From contig NZ_JAETWB010000001.1 of the NCBI RefSeq assembly GCF_016773205.1, positions 1-64,000 of the forward strand: a stretch of 64,000 bases of DNA, read 5' to 3'. A program made the translations under genes and the position numbers. The DNA comes from Belnapia arida. Lineage in GTDB: Bacteria; Pseudomonadota; Alphaproteobacteria; Acetobacterales; Acetobacteraceae. Positions 1 through 8,139 of the stretch are shown here, one piece after another; position 1 is the stretch's first letter; each line of letters begins with the position of its first letter. A model generated the notes under the pieces. It was given only the letters and a program-made list of their open reading frames with translations, was not told the DNA's origin and made no database searches.

Positions 1-181
1 TAGCGCAGCTTGCTGCGGTCGTATTTCGACCGGTTCTCGGACGTCCACATGCACACTCTTCTTCCGGCAATCGCCGCCGGGAGCCAATCACAACCGATTC
101 AAATCACTCAAACTGTTCCCGGACAGACACATAGGCATTTTCAATGGCCTCTCGACATTCAACATTGGTAACGGCGGTGTA

Positions 182-1402
182 TTGGAGGTGTCCGGGTTCG
201 CCAATGCCAGCCTGCTCTCCAATATCAATTTCACTGGGGTGGGTGGCCGACTCGTCGTGACGGGCGCGGCGAACGTGCCGGTGCTGAGCGCCATCGATGG
301 CTTCGATGCCAATGATGTAGTGACCTTCGAGAATGTGACCCAGGCCACAGCGGCACGATACAGCGGGGGACAGATCCAGCTTCTGAACGATACCACCGTG
401 GTTGGGTCGGTAGGGGTGAACGCTGGTTTCGCCGAGGGAAGTGCGCTGGGCTTTCAACGCGCCGCCGACGGGGGCATCAATGTCGGAGTCGGATTGGGCA
501 ATGGCGGGGGGCTGCCTAATGACGTGCTGCGTGGCGGGCTCCACACCGAGTATCTGATTGCCAGTACATCGCTCGGCTCGCTTTACCTCCAGGATACGGT
601 TCGTGGCCGCGATTCCTCGATCACCCTATCGGACGCCAAGTACATTCTGTTCGCGGACGGCATCGGCCGTTTCGACGCGTCGGGAGCAGCAATGGATGTT
701 GCACGGATTTATCGCGCTGCACTCGATCGGCAGGCTGATGCGCCGGGATTGGAAGCACATGTCGCCAGCATCGAGGGCGGCTTAAGCAGCGAAGCACAAA
801 TCGCCACCAACTTCACTCAATCCCAAGAGTTTATCGGCACTTACGGCAACACCAGCGATGCTCAGTATGTTAATCTTCTCTACCAGAACACGTTGGATCG
901 GACGGCCTCCAACGCAGAGATATCCTTTCAAACTTCTGCACTCATGAATGGCTTGTCCCGTGGTCAGCTGTTATTGAACTTTGCCGAGAGTTTTGAGTTC
1001 GTTACTAAAAATCTTGGCGCCACGGGAGATACCGTTTACGGGCAAATCTACCGCCTCTACGGAGCCGCACTGGACCGGACGCCGGACAACATTGGGTTGC
1101 CGTTCTGGTTTAATCTTCGTCAAGGAGGAGAAAGCCTGGAATCCATTGCCCTTAAATTCATCGAATCGAACGAATTCCAGAGCCTCTACGGCAACACGGA
1201 TAATACCCAGTTCGCGACTCTGCTTTACCAAAATGCCTTGAACCGTGAGCCGGACACCATCGGACTGCAGACGCAGGTGAGCGCATTGGACAGCGGGTTG
1301 AGTCGGGAGCAACTCCTCGTCAATTTTTCCGAAAGCCTGGAGAACCGCATCAACACTGCCGCTGCTACGCACGACAATTGGGTTTTCCTCGGAAACGCCT
1401 GA
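182..1402 (+). CDS. DUF4214-repeat protein, probably 5'-truncated by the window edge
   Basis: The C-terminal 230 residues hold four tandem units of about 58 residues, starting near residues 175, 231, 289 and 347. Each has a core like IYRAALDR..D..GL or LLYQN.L.R and is followed by YGNT-type segments. This is the DUF4214 signature, usually found at the ends of large secreted or S-layer-like proteins of alphaproteobacteria. Residues 1-110 are rich in Gly, Asn, Val and Thr, like a beta-helix passenger. The listed start is a TTG with no convincing ribosome site, and the frame stays open to base 2, so the true start may lie outside the window. However, the peptide before about base 130 does not resemble the rest. 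Codon use is visibly less GC-rich than in later genes, suggesting acquired DNA. Cell-surface location is inferred from the family; function is unknown. Confidence 0.75.
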   Translation: MEVSGFANASLLSNINFTGVGGRLVVTGAANVPVLSAIDGFDANDVVTFENVTQATAARYSGGQIQLLNDTTVVGSVGVNAGFAEGSALGFQRAADGGINVGVGLGNGGGLPNDVLRGGLHTEYLIASTSLGSLYLQDTVRGRDSSITLSDAKYILFADGIGRFDASGAAMDVARIYRAALDRQADAPGLEAHVASIEGGLSSEAQIATNFTQSQEFIGTYGNTSDAQYVNLLYQNTLDRTASNAEISFQTSALMNGLSRGQLLLNFAESFEFVTKNLGATGDTVYGQIYRLYGAALDRTPDNIGLPFWFNLRQGGESLESIALKFIESNEFQSLYGNTDNTQFATLLYQNALNREPDTIGLQTQVSALDSGLSREQLLVNFSESLENRINTAAATHDNWVFLGNA

Positions 1403-1526
1403 TCTTCATCGGGCAGTTGCCATTCGCATCGGCTCGCAGAACTCGCTTTGATGTATTGTCTGGTTCGGGAGATTAGCCACATCAGATGCACCCATCCGAT
1501 CGAAGGTTGCGTCAGGCCCCGCGGGA

Positions 1527-2171
1527 TCACCCCATCGCGCCGCCCAGCTCCCGCGCGATATTGCGCCGCGCCGCCGCCTCGAAGGCGGCGGCCAGCACCG
1601 GCGTCCGGTACAATTGCGGCCAGGCCCGGAGCCCGGCGAGGAAGGCCCGGCGCCCCGCCTCCCATTTTGCCGCGTCCAGATGGCCGTACTCCTCCCGCAG
1701 CAGCGCCGTGTTGCGGTCGAAGGCCTCCGGCGCCTCGCCGAGCGGGGTGAGGTCGAGATCCAGCATCCAGAGCCTCGCCGCCTCGTCCGGCTCACCGGGA
1801 GCAGGGCGGTAGCCGAGATGGTCCGCCGTGGCGAGGATCGTCCCCGCCACCCAGTCGATCTCCCCCTCCGGCAGCCCCGCCTCCGCCGCATCGGCATGCC
1901 ACAGCTCGGCCGAGCGCGCCTCGTTGTCCCGCCGCGCCGCGTCGTAGACGGCATCGTGATAGGCGATCGCGCAGGCGATCAGCCGCCCGGTGGCCACATC
2001 GCCGAGACCCGCCGCTTCGCTGAATTCGCGGTGCCGCGCCCAGAGCACCGCCAGATGCCCTGCTCCGTGATAATGCCGCTCCGGCGCCGTCATCCGCGCC
2101 GCCAGCGCCCCGCGTGCCGCTCCCGACACCGGCAGCCCTGCGAGCAGATCGGCGAAATCATTAAGCGCCAT
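1527..2171 (-). CDS. HD-superfamily metal-dependent phosphohydrolase (COG4339-like)
   Basis: The protein has 214 residues. Near the N-terminus it has a HYHGAGHLAVLW segment, followed by AIAYHDAVYD with the HD metal-binding doublet, and then an acidic LDLDLTPLG region. This order matches the predicted metal-dependent HD phosphohydrolases of COG4339. The ATG at 2171 was chosen because AGGAG lies six bases upstream; an ATG five codons earlier would place that ribosome site inside the gene. It is divergent from the neighbouring dehydrogenase, with about 60 bases between starts. The substrate is not known for the family. No signal peptide is seen, so it is probably cytoplasmic. Confidence 0.8.
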   Translation of the reverse strand: MALNDFADLLAGLPVSGAARGALAARMTAPERHYHGAGHLAVLWARHREFSEAAGLGDVATGRLIACAIAYHDAVYDAARRDNEARSAELWHADAAEAGLPEGEIDWVAGTILATADHLGYRPAPGEPDEAARLWMLDLDLTPLGEAPEAFDRNTALLREEYGHLDAAKWEAGRRAFLAGLRAWPQLYRTPVLAAAFEAAARRNIARELGGAMG

Positions 2172-2230
2172 GAAGTCTCCTCGCATGCAGCATAGCGCCC
2201 CGCGCCGCGTTGCCGCACCGGAGGATGCCG

Positions 2231-3127
2231 ATGACCGAACGCCGCCAGCTTTTCGCCGCCGCCACGACCCTGGCCCTCGCCACGACCACGGCCGGGGCCC
2301 AGCCCGCGCGCCCGCTCACCGGCCGCACGGCGCTGGTCACCGGCGCCGCCCGCGGCATCGGCCGCGCCACCGCGCTGGCGCTCGCCCGCCTCGGCGCCGA
2401 TGTCGCCCTGCTCGACATCGCCGAGCCGGACGCCATCCCGGCGCTGCGCGGCTACCGCCTCGCCACCCGCGCCGAGCTGGACGAGGCCGTCCGCCTCACC
2501 GCCGAGGAGCAGGTCCGCACACTTCCCCTCGTCGCCGACATCCGCGACGCCGACGCGCTCCGTGCCGCCGCGAAGCGCCTCGATGCCGAGCTCGGCGGTC
2601 CCGACATCCTCGTCGCCAATGCCGGCATCGCCATCAACGGCAACCTCGCCGAGCCGGACCCCGCCGCCTGGCAGGCCATGCTCGACGTCAACCTCACCGG
2701 CACCCTCAACACCATCCAGGCGATGCTGGCGGGCATGCGCCGGCGGGGCAGGGGAGGCCGCATCGTCATCACCACTTCCGTCCAGGCACGGATGGGCGCC
2801 CGCGGCTCCGGCGCCTATGCCGCGACGAAATGGGCGCTGACCGGGTTGATGAAGTCGCTCGCCGCCGAACTCGGCCCGGAGGAGATCACCGTCAACGCCG
2901 TCGCCCCGACGGCGGTGGAGACGCCCATGGTGCATCGCGGCGGCGACGCCCCGCAGCCGGACCCTCGCCGTGCCGCGGCCTTTGCCGGCCATGCGCTCCC
3001 GATTCCCGTGCTGCCGCCATCCCAGGTCGCCGATGCCATCGCCTTCCTCTGCGGCCCCGGCGCCCTCTACGTCTCCGGCACCACCCTCGACGTGAATGCC
3101 GGCCGCAGCGCCCAGCTCACCGCCTGA
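2231..3127 (+). CDS. Exported short-chain dehydrogenase/reductase with mycofactocin-type insert
   Basis: A classical SDR of 298 residues. It has the TGAARGIG nucleotide-binding loop, VANAG, the YAATK catalytic Tyr-Lys pair and a PG-like NAVAPTAVETPM segment. Two features are unusual. First, residues 1-23 (TERRQLF followed by an Ala/Thr-rich hydrophobic run ending AGA) look like a Tat-type or Sec signal peptide, rare for a dinucleotide-dependent enzyme. Second, after the second beta strand there is a segment reading YRLATRAELDEAV, the type of insert used to define mycofactocin-coupled SDRs. The ATG at 2231 is preceded by GGAGG six bases upstream; the earlier in-frame ATG overlaps that site. 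The substrate cannot be deduced. Export and a tightly held cofactor are inference. Confidence 0.85.
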   Translation: MTERRQLFAAATTLALATTTAGAQPARPLTGRTALVTGAARGIGRATALALARLGADVALLDIAEPDAIPALRGYRLATRAELDEAVRLTAEEQVRTLPLVADIRDADALRAAAKRLDAELGGPDILVANAGIAINGNLAEPDPAAWQAMLDVNLTGTLNTIQAMLAGMRRRGRGGRIVITTSVQARMGARGSGAYAATKWALTGLMKSLAAELGPEEITVNAVAPTAVETPMVHRGGDAPQPDPRRAAAFAGHALPIPVLPPSQVADAIAFLCGPGALYVSGTTLDVNAGRSAQLTA

Positions 3128-3203
3128 TGCATCCAGCCCGGCCGCCGAACGTTACCGCTAACCGCGCCGGCAATCCCGCCATCCGCGGACGGGGCCCCGA
3201 CCG

Positions 3204-3602
3204 ATGCACCGCTTCCTCCTCCTGCTGCCCCTGCTGCTCGCCGCCTGCGGCTCCTCCGGCACCACGGCGGAGTTCGACCGTCGCATCGGCACCTATGTCG
3301 GCCGGCCGGAAGCGGATGTCGTTGCCAATCTCGGCGTCCCGAGCCGCACCTATGAGGCCGATGGCCGCCGCCTGCTGCAGTACGAGTTCGCCCGCCCCTC
3401 CAGCCGCCCCGCCATCTTCCCGAGCATCGGCCTCGGCTTCGGCAGCTTCGGCGGCGGCGTGGGGGTCGGCACCGGGCTCGGCTTCGGCCTTGGCGGCTAC
3501 GGCGGCGGGGCCGAGGGCTGTGTCCTGGTCTTCGAAGCCCGCGAAGGGCGCATCACCAGCTTCAACCGCAACGGCCCGGGCTGCACCGCCCCGGCGGCGT
3601 GA
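3204..3602 (+). CDS. Small lipoprotein, glycine-rich
   Basis: A 132-residue protein beginning with a short hydrophobic signal and the lipobox LLAAC, making Cys15 the likely lipidated residue of the mature protein. The middle contains a glycine-rich stretch (GFGSFGGGVGVGTGLG) and the C-terminal half has one Cys pair candidate (EGCVLVF and GPGCT). The N-terminal mature part (RIGTYVGRPEADVVANLG.P) resembles SmpA/OmlA-like lipoproteins that recur in alphaproteobacteria, but the similarity is too weak to name it. It is probably anchored to the outer membrane facing the periplasm. It lies 77 bases after the dehydrogenase gene and may share its transcript. Confidence 0.75.
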   Translation: MHRFLLLLPLLLAACGSSGTTAEFDRRIGTYVGRPEADVVANLGVPSRTYEADGRRLLQYEFARPSSRPAIFPSIGLGFGSFGGGVGVGTGLGFGLGGYGGGAEGCVLVFEAREGRITSFNRNGPGCTAPAA

Positions 3603-3672
3603 CCGGGAACGATGCGGAAGCGATAGAACGAGCTTGCGGAACCGGCGAGGGTGTTCTACCTTTGTCCTCATC

Positions 3673-3900
3673 ATGGACCCTGCCTTCGCCCTCACGGTCA
3701 ACGACCTGGCGCGCGACGAGGCGCTCTGCCTCCGCTGCGGCTGCCGGTCCCACACCTTTAGCCGTGCCCGGCTGATCGCCCTGGTCGGGCGCGATGCGCG
3801 CCTCCACCTGATCGGCCTGAACCGCGAGCTCTGGTGCGGCGACTGCGGCGAGCCGCCATTTCAGGGCTGGGTCACCGCCCCGGTGGCGAACCAGCCCTGA
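3673..3900 (+). CDS. Hypothetical 75-residue zinc-ribbon-like protein
   Basis: This short frame encodes 75 residues with two CxxC motifs, CLRCGC near residue 21 and CGDCGE near residue 58. The spacing is that of a small zinc ribbon. The connecting segment (ARLIALVGRDARLHLIGLNREL) could form beta hairpins. It starts at an ATG 70 bases after the lipoprotein gene. The upstream sequence has no strong ribosome site, so the call rests on the cysteine pattern and on the frame ending cleanly before the next gene. I cannot assign a function. It could be a chance frame in GC-rich DNA. Confidence 0.5.
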   Translation: MDPAFALTVNDLARDEALCLRCGCRSHTFSRARLIALVGRDARLHLIGLNRELWCGDCGEPPFQGWVTAPVANQP

Positions 3901-3976
3901 CCACCGCCCCTGGCTTGCCTCGGTTTATGTGAACCGGCATCGTTTCCGGAAGATTTGAATCCGGAAGCAAGCGACG

Positions 3977-4630
3977 ATGGCGGCCAAATACATCAAGCCC
4001 ACCACCTCTCTCTCGCCGAAGAATGTCTGGGACAAGCTCAACAGCGGTGACTGGTCCTTCGACGACTGCCCCTGGATGATCAAGGGCAACCTCTGCGCCT
4101 CGGTGACCTTCACCGGCGACGGGTCCTGGCAGGAGATCGTCCGCGACCTGTATGGCAAGGGGCAGCAAACCTTCACGGTGCTGGCAGGGCGCCATGGCGA
4201 CCAGCTCGGCCAGGAGGTGGATACGAGAACGGGCCGAATCCTCGCCCGGAACCCGAACAGCCCGGCCGACACGGCGATCAACCCGGACGACGACCGGAGG
4301 ATCGCCCAGCGGCTGAACGCCAACCAGGCGCTGCCTGGCATCCATGTCGTGGTGCAGGATGTGGGCGACGGGTCCCGCGACACGGTCGAGAAGCTGACGG
4401 CGGAGATCAGGCGGCACCTGAGCGAGAACCGGATCGTCATCCTGGCCTGGTGCTACTCGCTCTTCGCCATGAAGCCGGGCTGGGACGTGAACGTGAAGAA
4501 TACCTGGCCGCAGGTTTTCCTGGGACCGAACATGACGCCGATTGCCTGGACGGCGAGGGACTGGGACTGGGTCTCGACCTACGGCTCCCTGCCGGCGGCA
4601 GTGGCGGCCGAGGGTCAGGCGGTGGCCTGA
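3977..4630 (+). CDS. Unrecognised 217-residue protein
   Basis: I do not recognise this family. The protein has no signal peptide or membrane segment and is soluble in appearance. It is richer in Asn, Asp, Lys and Trp than its neighbours. Notable stretches are SGDWSFDDCPWMIKGNLC near residue 25, LAGRHGDQLGQEVD near residue 75, an IHVVVQDVGDGSRDTVEK region near residue 120, and VILAWCYSLF near residue 155. The last two look like beta strands of an alpha/beta fold. Its codon use is less GC-biased than surrounding core genes. It is followed by a 46-residue gene on the same strand, and the pair lies next to other accessory-looking genes. Confidence 0.7.
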   Translation: MAAKYIKPTTSLSPKNVWDKLNSGDWSFDDCPWMIKGNLCASVTFTGDGSWQEIVRDLYGKGQQTFTVLAGRHGDQLGQEVDTRTGRILARNPNSPADTAINPDDDRRIAQRLNANQALPGIHVVVQDVGDGSRDTVEKLTAEIRRHLSENRIVILAWCYSLFAMKPGWDVNVKNTWPQVFLGPNMTPIAWTARDWDWVSTYGSLPAAVAAEGQAVA

Positions 4631-4746
4631 CCGAGCGCTGCTCATGCAGCCTCGACCCATCGCGGACCGTCGAGCAAGCTCCCCCTGGATCGGCGACCCG
4701 GCAAGGCGGCCATGGCAGCCACTTGATGAACGACCGGAGCAAGCAC

Positions 4747-4887
4747 ATGGATTTCCAGACCTGGATCGCCGAAATCGAAGCCGTCGTGACCTTCGACATC
4801 GATGCCGCGCTATGGCGGAAGTATTTCGACGCGGGTCTCACGCCCATCGAGGCCATCGAGCAGAACCGCATCGACGAGGAGGTCTGA
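4747..4887 (+). CDS. Unrecognised 46-residue acidic protein
   Basis: A very small gene whose product is acidic and predicted mostly helical, with the segments DFQTWIAEIEAVV and LTPIEAIEQNRIDEEV. The start was set at the ATG at 4747 because GGAG lies seven bases upstream; an in-frame ATG at 4726 would add seven residues but has no such site. It lies 116 bases after the unrecognised 217-residue gene on the same strand. The function is unknown. A small acidic partner or antidote role can be imagined but nothing in the sequence shows it. Confidence 0.55.
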   Translation: MDFQTWIAEIEAVVTFDIDAALWRKYFDAGLTPIEAIEQNRIDEEV

Positions 4888-5006
4888 CCCGGCCCGGGGC
4901 GCATCCATTCGCGGATGCCGCCTAAAATCCTGGTTTCCTCAAATCCACTCAGGAAGTTCGCCAATTTCAAGGCCTTGGCCCATGCCCCGCTTCAATTCCT
5001 CAACCC

Positions 5007-5882
5007 CTACCGCCACCGCCTGTGCATCCACAGCCATTGCCCCGGATGCTCCCTGACCCAGCCTTCGACGATCCGGTTGAGAAGCGCCGTCGCCGCCTCC
5101 ACATCCACCCGCCCGCGTGCGTCGCGCGGCAGCTCCACCGCCTCGGTCAGCTCCAGCCGGAACCGCCCCCTCGGCAGCCGGATCGCCCGCGCCCCATGCA
5201 CCGGGCAGTCGAAGCGCCGCGCCAGCCGCGCCAGCAACGGGTTGGACGCCGCCATCCGCCCGAGGAAGGGCACCCGCGGCCCCCGCCCGAAGCGCTGGTC
5301 GATCAGCATGCCGACATGCAGCCCCTCGTCGAGCGCCTCCATCATGCGGATCGGCGCCGCGACATCCGCCGCGATCAGCCGCCCCATGATCCCCTCGCGC
5401 AACGCACGGATATCGGCCGCGACGGCCCTGTTGTTCGGCGTCCGGTAGAGCACCGCCGAAGGCAGCCCATGCTTCGCCGCTGCGACCGCCGGCAGCTCCC
5501 AGTTCGCCAGATGCGCCGCGAAGAACAGCGCCGGCTTCCCGTCCTCGCGCAGCGCCTCGAACCGCGCGACCGCCTCCGGCGCGACCTCGATCCGCCCCAC
5601 GGGCTTGGCCGGGTCGAAATCCCAGATCCGCTCCAGGTGCACGTATTCCGCCGCCGTCCGCCCTAGATTGTCCCAGGCCTCGCCGACGATCCCGCGATGC
5701 TCCGCCGCGGACAATTCGGGAAACGCCGCGGCCACATTGCCGAGCGCGATGCGATGCGCCTTCACCAGCGGCCCGAGGCGCCGCGCGACGGCGCCCCCCA
5801 GGGCCCCCGCCCGATCCGGCCCCAGCGCCCCGACGAGCGCGAAGAGCCCCCGCACCAGCGCCGCCACCGCCGCATCGCGCAT
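5007..5882 (-). CDS. lpxXL: Lipid A very-long-chain acyltransferase LpxXL
   Basis: An acyltransferase of 291 residues of the LpxL/HtrB family. It has the catalytic HLANWE motif (His124, Glu129), the downstream IDQRFGRGPRVPFLG segment and a typical WLWMHRRW C-terminus. It is the last gene of a minus-strand operon whose order (acpXL, fabZ, two ketoacyl synthases, alcohol dehydrogenase, acyltransferase) equals the rhizobial cluster that builds and transfers 27-hydroxyoctacosanoic acid to lipid A. LpxXL carries out that transfer at the inner membrane. The ATG lies two bases after the stop of the dehydrogenase gene. The window holds a second family member at 29760-30623 in the Kdo cluster, so the two probably use different acyl donors. 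The exact fatty acid made here is inferred. Confidence 0.88.
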   Translation of the reverse strand: MRDAAVAALVRGLFALVGALGPDRAGALGGAVARRLGPLVKAHRIALGNVAAAFPELSAAEHRGIVGEAWDNLGRTAAEYVHLERIWDFDPAKPVGRIEVAPEAVARFEALREDGKPALFFAAHLANWELPAVAAAKHGLPSAVLYRTPNNRAVAADIRALREGIMGRLIAADVAAPIRMMEALDEGLHVGMLIDQRFGRGPRVPFLGRMAASNPLLARLARRFDCPVHGARAIRLPRGRFRLELTEAVELPRDARGRVDVEAATALLNRIVEGWVREHPGQWLWMHRRWR

Positions 5883-5884
5883 GG

Positions 5885-6907
5885 TCAGAGCATGACGACG
5901 ATCTTGCCGAAGACCTGCCGCGCCTCCAGCCGCGCCAAGGCCCCGGCGAAGCCCTCCAGCGGCACCGTGCCGTCGATCACCGGCCGGATGCCGCCCGCCA
6001 TCCTGCCGAGCCCGTCGGCGACGTTGCGCATCGACGCGCCGAAGCTGCCGATGATGCGAAGCTGCCGCTGGAACAGCATCATCAGGTTGGTCTCCGCCGA
6101 CACGCCCGAAGTCGAACCGCAGGTCACCAGCCTGCCGCCCATCCTGAGTGAGAGCAGCGACCCCGCCCAGGTCATGGCCCCCACATGCTCGAAGACCACA
6201 TCGACGCCGCGCTTCCGCGTCACCTTGCGCGCCACGCTCTCGAAGCGGTCCGTCGTGTAGTTCACCACATGGTCCGCCCCGAGCGCCCTGACGCGCTCGC
6301 ATTTCTCGTCCGACCCGGCGGTCGCGATGACGGTGCACCCCATCGCCTTCGCCACCAGCACTGCGACGGTGCCGATGCCGGATCCTGCCGCCTGCACCAG
6401 GATCGTCTCCCCCGCCTCCAGCCGCGCATTGTCGAAGAGCATGTGCTCCACGGTGGAGAAGGTGATCGCCGCGCAGGCCGCATCCTCGACGGCGATGCCC
6501 TGCGGCACCGCCACGCAGAGCCGCGCCTGCTGGTTGGCGATCTCCTGCGCGAAGCCGTCGAGATGGAATCCCTTCACCCCGGAGACATTCTCGCAGAGAT
6601 TGTCCCGCCCCTCGCGGCAGGCCCGGCATTGCCCGCAGGTCTGCGCCCCATAGGGCACCGCCAGCTGCCCGACCTGCCAGCCCTCGACGCCCTCGCCGAT
6701 GGCGACGACCTCGCCCACCGCCTCCGCCCCCACCGTCAGCGGCAGCTGGCGCCTGGCGAAGGCCATCCCCCGCCAGCCCCAGACATCGATGTGGTTGAGC
6801 GCCACCGCGCGCATCCGCAGCCGCAGTTCGCCCGGCCCCGGCGGCGGCGGTTCCGCAACCTCGGCCAGCCGCGTGTCCCTGTCGGCGAACAATTGAAGCG
6901 CTCTCAT
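5885..6907 (-). CDS. Zinc-type alcohol dehydrogenase of the very-long-chain fatty acid cluster
   Basis: A 340-residue medium-chain dehydrogenase/reductase. It has a GroES-like N-terminal half with a structural zinc lobe of four cysteines (CGQCRACREGRDNLC) and a Rossmann half with QAAGSGIGTVAV. In rhizobial acpXL clusters a gene of this type sits between fabF1XL and lpxXL; its step in very-long-chain fatty acid synthesis is not firmly known, though an enoyl reductase-like or oxidoreductase role is commonly proposed. The start ATG at 6907 overlaps the stop of fabF1XL as ATGA, showing translational coupling. A possible earlier start at 6931 would overlap the upstream gene more deeply and lacks support. 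Confidence 0.87.
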   Translation of the reverse strand: MRALQLFADRDTRLAEVAEPPPPGPGELRLRMRAVALNHIDVWGWRGMAFARRQLPLTVGAEAVGEVVAIGEGVEGWQVGQLAVPYGAQTCGQCRACREGRDNLCENVSGVKGFHLDGFAQEIANQQARLCVAVPQGIAVEDAACAAITFSTVEHMLFDNARLEAGETILVQAAGSGIGTVAVLVAKAMGCTVIATAGSDEKCERVRALGADHVVNYTTDRFESVARKVTRKRGVDVVFEHVGAMTWAGSLLSLRMGGRLVTCGSTSGVSAETNLMMLFQRQLRIIGSFGASMRNVADGLGRMAGGIRPVIDGTVPLEGFAGALARLEARQVFGKIVVML

Positions 6908-8139
6908 GGCGCCGCCCCCAGCACCAGGCACACATTCTGCCCGCCGAAGCCGAAGCTGTTCGACAGCACCCGCTCCACCTTCGCCGCACGCGCGACATTC
7001 GGGACCAGGTCGAGCGCGATCGCCGGGTCGGGCAGCTCATGGTTGATCGTCGGCGGCAGCATCCCGTCGCGGATCGAGAGCAGGCTCGCCACCGCCTCGA
7101 TCGCCCCCGCCGCCGAGAGCGTGTGCCCGATCATCGACTTGTTCGACGAAATAGGGGGAGGGGCCTCGCCGAAGACGGCGCGCATGCCGAGCGTCTCCAT
7201 CTTGTCGTTCTCCGGCGTCCCCGTGCCATGCGCGTTGACATAGGAGATGTCGGCCGGCGCCAGCCCCGCATCGAGGATGGCGCTGCGCATCGCGCCGATG
7301 ATCGCCCCGCCATCCGGGTTGCTCCGCGTGCGGTGGAAGCTGTCCGCACGCTCGCCGGCGCCGAGCACCAGCCCCAGCACCTCCGCCCCCCGCGCCTGCG
7401 CCGATTCGAGGCTTTCCAGCACCAGCGCCGCCGCGCCCTCGCTGAGGACGAAGCCCTCGCGCGTCTTCTCGAAGGGCCGCGAGGCGCGCTCCGGCTCGTC
7501 GTTCCGCGTGGACAGCGCCGAGAGCAGCGAGAAGCGCACCAGCGGCTCCGGCGCCACGCTGCCTTCGGCGCCGATGCAGAGCGCTGCCGCCGCCTCGCCC
7601 CGCTGGATCGCCTCCAGCCCGAGCTGGATCGCCGAAGCCCCCGTCGCGCAGGCGGTGGTGACGGAAACCGGCACCCCGCGCGTGCCGAAGCGCTGTGCCA
7701 GCCGCTCCCCGATCCCGCCGAAGAGGAAGGTCTCGAACAGCGCCCGCTGCCCCGTCGCCGCCTCTGCCATCGCCGGATAGGTGGCACCCGCCCGCGCCAA
7801 CGCCAGCCGCTGCGGCCATTCCACCTCGACCGGCGGCATGCCGAGGAAGAGCGGCCCGGGGAAGCGCCCGCCGGTTCCGGCCTGCCCCACCGCCTCCGCC
7901 GCCGCCATCGCGGCCATCCGTTCCACCCGCTCCGGCGAGGCCAGCGCCTCTTCCCCCGGCAGCGTGACCTGCCCGGCGATCCTCGTCTTCAGGTGATCGG
8001 TCGGGAAGCGAGTGATCCGGCGGATGCCCGAGCGCCCGGCGAGCAGCCCAGCCCAGCTCTCCGCCACGCCGAAGCCGAGCGGCGTCACCAGCCCCATTCC
8101 CGTCACGGCCACCACGGGCCGGCCCAGATGGTCGCGCAT
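6904..8139 (-). CDS. fabF1XL: 3-oxoacyl-ACP synthase FabF1XL (catalytic condensing enzyme)
   Basis: A ketoacyl synthase of 411 residues with the full catalytic set: Cys164 in TACATG, His304 in NAHGTGT, Lys334 in NKSMIG and His339 in GHTLSAAG. The GFGGQN loop lies at the C-terminus. It condenses malonyl-ACP with a growing acyl chain, here presumably on AcpXL, to extend a very long fatty acid. Both ends overlap neighbours by the ATGA arrangement, so the four middle genes of the operon are translationally coupled. The ATG at 8139 was chosen for that overlap and because it precedes the conserved VVAVTGMG start of the fold. Confidence 0.9.
   Translation of the reverse strand: MRDHLGRPVVAVTGMGLVTPLGFGVAESWAGLLAGRSGIRRITRFPTDHLKTRIAGQVTLPGEEALASPERVERMAAMAAAEAVGQAGTGGRFPGPLFLGMPPVEVEWPQRLALARAGATYPAMAEAATGQRALFETFLFGGIGERLAQRFGTRGVPVSVTTACATGASAIQLGLEAIQRGEAAAALCIGAEGSVAPEPLVRFSLLSALSTRNDEPERASRPFEKTREGFVLSEGAAALVLESLESAQARGAEVLGLVLGAGERADSFHRTRSNPDGGAIIGAMRSAILDAGLAPADISYVNAHGTGTPENDKMETLGMRAVFGEAPPPISSNKSMIGHTLSAAGAIEAVASLLSIRDGMLPPTINHELPDPAIALDLVPNVARAAKVERVLSNSFGFGGQNVCLVLGAAP

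Noticed and set aside
2170-3672. Plus-strand frame of several hundred codons overlapping the SDR and lipoprotein genes
   Set aside because: It is out of frame with both recognised genes and is rich in Arg, Pro and His. Only its final 75 codons, after 3673, look like a possible gene.
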